Positions 62,864 through 64,000 of a stretch of 64,000 bases of DNA are shown one piece after another. The notes under the pieces are model-generated. The model saw only the letters and a list, made by a program, of their open reading frames with translations. It ran no database searches and was not told the DNA's origin. The DNA comes from UBA11872 sp965198285 (lineage in GTDB: Bacteria; Chloroflexota; UBA11872), in NCBI GenBank assembly GCA_965198285.1, contig OZ240251.1, positions 2,542,001 through 2,606,000 of the forward strand, read 5' to 3'. How positions within the stretch are numbered: position 1 is the stretch's first letter; every line of letters starts with the position of its first letter. The position numbers and the translations under genes were made by a program.

Positions 62864-62883
62864 GGGCGCTTCGCGAAGCGCCC
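62864..62883. repeat. Perfect 20-base palindrome
   Basis: GGGCGCTTCG followed by its exact complement, within a GTAGGGGCG...CGCCCTCTTCC context between converging genes. May act as a bidirectional terminator or be a dispersed repeat; the flanking T content is weak. Confidence 0.6.
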
Positions 62884-62987
62884 TCTTCCTGTCGAGGCGG
62901 ATCCAAAACCCACCATTTCATAGCGCGATGAGGTTCCGATTTCTTTAACCAGCGCCGGCACCGCATTCGATAGACCGAGCCGCCGTC

Positions 62988-64000
62988 CTACGCCCACTCC
63001 CCCGTCTGCTCCGGCCAAGGCAACTCTTCCCGCGCCCCCCCATTCGGCCCCCAGCCAAAGTCCGCCCACCCGCGCGAGACATACAGCCGCGGCGCCGGAA
63101 ACCCGTCATACAAGTGCACGTGCAGCGGCGCCCTGTCCTGCCCGTCGCGACCCCGGAACAGCACGTAACTCCCCCGGTAATCCTCGAACCGCCCGATCTG
63201 CACGCACTCCGCAAACCTCGCCGGATCCTCGCCAAACACCCGCGCCGCGTGGTCCAGCGCCGAACGCGCGTCAGGCCCACGGTCCTCTGGCGCCGGCGGC
63301 CAGATCACGTCACACCACAGCGGCAGGTCGCCGGCGTCGTCTGCACCATCAGCCGTTGTTGCCCAGGTCGGCGTCGACCACGCAAACCCGCCGTTCGACT
63401 GCGTCACCCGCACGTAGTACCAGGTCTCCCCGGCCAACGGCGCCGCATCCGTCCAGACCACGCTCGCGTCCAGGCTGTCCGGCATCTCCGTGTGCACGAG
63501 CCGGTCGCCGCGAATTATGTCAACACGGTCAATCGGCGCGGTCCCATGCACCCCAACCCGAACCTCCACCCGTCCATCGCTCGCAACCTCCGACCCCGCC
63601 ACATGCCCATTCACGTGCACGTCCAGCAAGATCCGGTCACCGGTCGTGGCGTAGGTCCGTCGCCCAAAGAACGCATCCCGCACGCCCTCCCGCGTCAACT
63701 CCGGCGCGAACACCGCCGTCAGTGCGCTCCGCACCGCAAACGGACGCCGCGGCGTACGCCCCTGACCGAATCGCGGCCACACGTCATAGCCGGGGTGTCC
63801 CGTGTGCTCGTCCGCCATGCCCACGCTCGCGAACTTGTACCCCCGCTGCAAGCCCTCGAACACGTACCACTCCGCGTGCTGATGCATCGCCGAAATCTCG
63901 ATCGTCGGCATCACGTCCTCAACGCCGTTCCCATACCGCTCCCAGTCCGATCGCTGCGCCGCGTGCGATCCGATAAACACCTTCCCGTTAGTCGCTCGCA
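62988..64000 (-). CDS. DUF3604-like protein (5' end outside the window)
   Basis: The frame is open to the right edge; a GTG at 63980 is an internal codon, since RATNGK precedes it in frame. Segments TIEISAMHQHAEW, FASVGMADEHTGHPGYD, RRTYATTGDRILLDVHVNG and WYYVRVTQSNGG fit DUF3604 PHP-like metal-dependent proteins, with a beta-rich C-terminal half. Function uncertain. Confidence 0.7.
   Translation of the reverse strand, partial: RATNGKVFIGSHAAQRSDWERYGNGVEDVMPTIEISAMHQHAEWYVFEGLQRGYKFASVGMADEHTGHPGYDVWPRFGQGRTPRRPFAVRSALTAVFAPELTREGVRDAFFGRRTYATTGDRILLDVHVNGHVAGSEVASDGRVEVRVGVHGTAPIDRVDIIRGDRLVHTEMPDSLDASVVWTDAAPLAGETWYYVRVTQSNGGFAWSTPTWATTADGADDAGDLPLWCDVIWPPAPEDRGPDARSALDHAARVFGEDPARFAECVQIGRFEDYRGSYVLFRGRDGQDRAPLHVHLYDGFPAPRLYVSRGWADFGWGPNGGAREELPWPEQTGEWA

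Overview
The window is a gene-dense, GC-rich bacterial chromosome segment. Several features point to a Chloroflexota lineage, with SAR202/Dehalococcoidia-like bacteria my best guess: an archaeal-type apgM, selA, a tryptophan T-box leader in front of a complete trp operon, many GTG/TTG starts, and a load of sugar-isomerase, Gfo/Idh, hydantoinase, phytanoyl-dioxygenase-like and enolase-superfamily paralogues. The phylum is inferred from gene content only. No insertion sequence, phage gene or CRISPR array was seen.

Positions 1-11 kb hold a catabolic block: a family-10-like glycosidase (cut by the left edge), a D-2-hydroxyacid dehydrogenase with a class-III aminotransferase, then a forward series of Gfo/Idh oxidoreductase, nitrilase-like hydrolase, peptide-type ABC binding protein, DppB-type permease, two tandem TIM-barrel isomerases and a PhyH-like oxygenase. 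The binding protein is broken: its N-terminal part is lost, its middle is joined in frame to the hydrolase, and a one-base frameshift follows.

Positions 11-21 kb (minus strand) are one tightly coupled operon: hydantoinase/oxoprolinase A and B, DppD- and DppF-type ATPases, an 11-Asp-box propeller and an alpha/alpha-barrel glycosidase. No DppC-type permease occurs anywhere in the window, so the transporter appears split between the two blocks.

Positions 21-36 kb carry further scavenging genes: a second Gfo/Idh gene and an amidohydrolase (both frameshifted at C/G runs), two GH43/GH32-like propeller proteins, a polysaccharide deacetylase, an SGNH esterase, a creatininase, an enolase-superfamily enzyme with an SDR epimerase, a diacylglycerol-kinase-like protein, an FAD oxidoreductase and a cupin. 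The 0.9-kb gap at 28.9-29.8 kb contains an unlisted 54-residue lipoprotein and a possible small zinc-ribbon protein.

Positions 35-43.5 kb (minus strand) encode a sugar-acid module (SDR, small conserved protein, class-II aldolase, FGGY kinase, and a dehydrogenase homologue lacking two catalytic residues), then DUF72, a 2TM protein, selA and apgM. Positions 43.7-47.5 kb carry mnmA, a zinc-ribbon protein, two GT2 glycosyltransferases and another isomerase.

Positions 47.5-56.3 kb are the tryptophan operon: promoter, T-box leader with terminator, then trpE-G-D-C-F, an uncharacterised lipoprotein, trpB-A and an alpha/beta hydrolase, mostly joined by 4-base start/stop overlaps. Two tRNA-Ser genes (CGA, GGA) follow. 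The right end has an iron-type ABC transporter (Tat lipoprotein and fused permease, no ATPase) under a promoter with an operator-like inverted repeat, a third propeller glycosidase, a DegT/DnrJ aminotransferase and a DUF3604-like gene running off the edge.
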